From the NCBI RefSeq assembly GCF_000019185.1, contig NC_010334.1:4926001-4990000 (forward strand): a stretch of DNA of 64,000 nt. Direction: 5' to 3'. The position numbers and the translations under genes were made by a program. Below, piece by piece: positions 63,126 through 64,000 of the stretch. Source of the DNA: Shewanella halifaxensis HAW-EB4. GTDB taxonomy: Bacteria > Pseudomonadota > Gammaproteobacteria > Enterobacterales > Shewanellaceae. A model generated the notes under the pieces. It was not told where the DNA came from. It did no database searches and saw only the letters and a list, made by a program, of their open reading frames with translations. The stretch's first letter is position 1. Each line of letters opens with the position of its first letter.

Positions 63126-64000
<875 letters not shown>

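Overview
The window is gammaproteobacterial chromosome, most likely Shewanella or a close relative. Three things point there: the gene order pilMNOPQ-aroK-aroB-damX-dam-(DUF2970)-rpe-gph-trpS, the block argE / argCBFGH / ppc with argE divergent, and lpoA-yraN-diaA-dolP beside rsmI and rnpB. Base composition is moderately AT-rich. The right edge enters an rRNA operon on the minus strand (5S complete, 3' part of 23S).

Layout. (1) 1-3352: the end of a glycine betaine-type ABC transporter operon (proW, proV) with a co-transcribed outer-membrane porin-like gene. (2) 3395-4604: a stack of relics of the 3' end of rnpB, each followed in the rnpB direction by a terminator hairpin. A lone 2OG-Fe(II) oxygenase-like gene sits between two relics. 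(3) About 4578-27870: a 23.3-kb integrative island inserted into the 3' end of rnpB. Its ends share the core GCCGATAAGC, and each carries three TGTAACA boxes at exact 12-bp spacing. The large integrase (25931-27694) lies next to rnpB. (4) 27851-62000: conserved housekeeping genes: rnpB, rsmI, lpoA, yraN, diaA, dolP, an EamA exporter, a LysR regulator, trpS/gph/rpe, dam/damX/aroB/aroK, the type IV pilus assembly genes pilM-Q, mrcA, the arginine genes, ppc, a DUF1439 lipoprotein and cinA. (5) 62025-64000: a 329-bp inverted-repeat element, a 5S remnant, 5S and 23S rRNA.

The island is modular. From 5961 to 16384 there are five copies of a 30-bp site with two 12-bp arms around a 6-bp centre. The right arm is close to TTACCGTTAAGT and the left arm ends in GATAA or GTTAA. 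All copies point the same way and lie between gene groups: an HTH protein plus a small unknown; AlpA, an LRAT-fold protein and an XRE regulator; a HEPN-motif protein and a P-loop ATPase; DUF6884, a GIY-YIG-like gene and a membrane protein; a rolling-circle Rep-like group; and a CoiA-like nuclease. The row ends just before a second tyrosine recombinase (17894), which is translationally coupled to a tandem-AAA ATPase. The sites look like tyrosine-recombinase (dif-like) core sites, so the left two thirds of the island may be a cassette-like array of defence or mobility modules maintained by recombination. This is the main candidate for an undescribed system. It is an inference from site architecture and placement, not demonstrated activity.

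The right part of the island has DUF6641, a frameshifted DUF2787 gene, and a type II restriction-modification pair (5-methylcytosine methyltransferase plus an MvaI/BcnI-like endonuclease whose start overlaps the end of the integrase gene). On integration the island replaced the native rnpB 3' end and terminator with its own versions. These still allow most of helix P1 of the RNase P RNA to pair.
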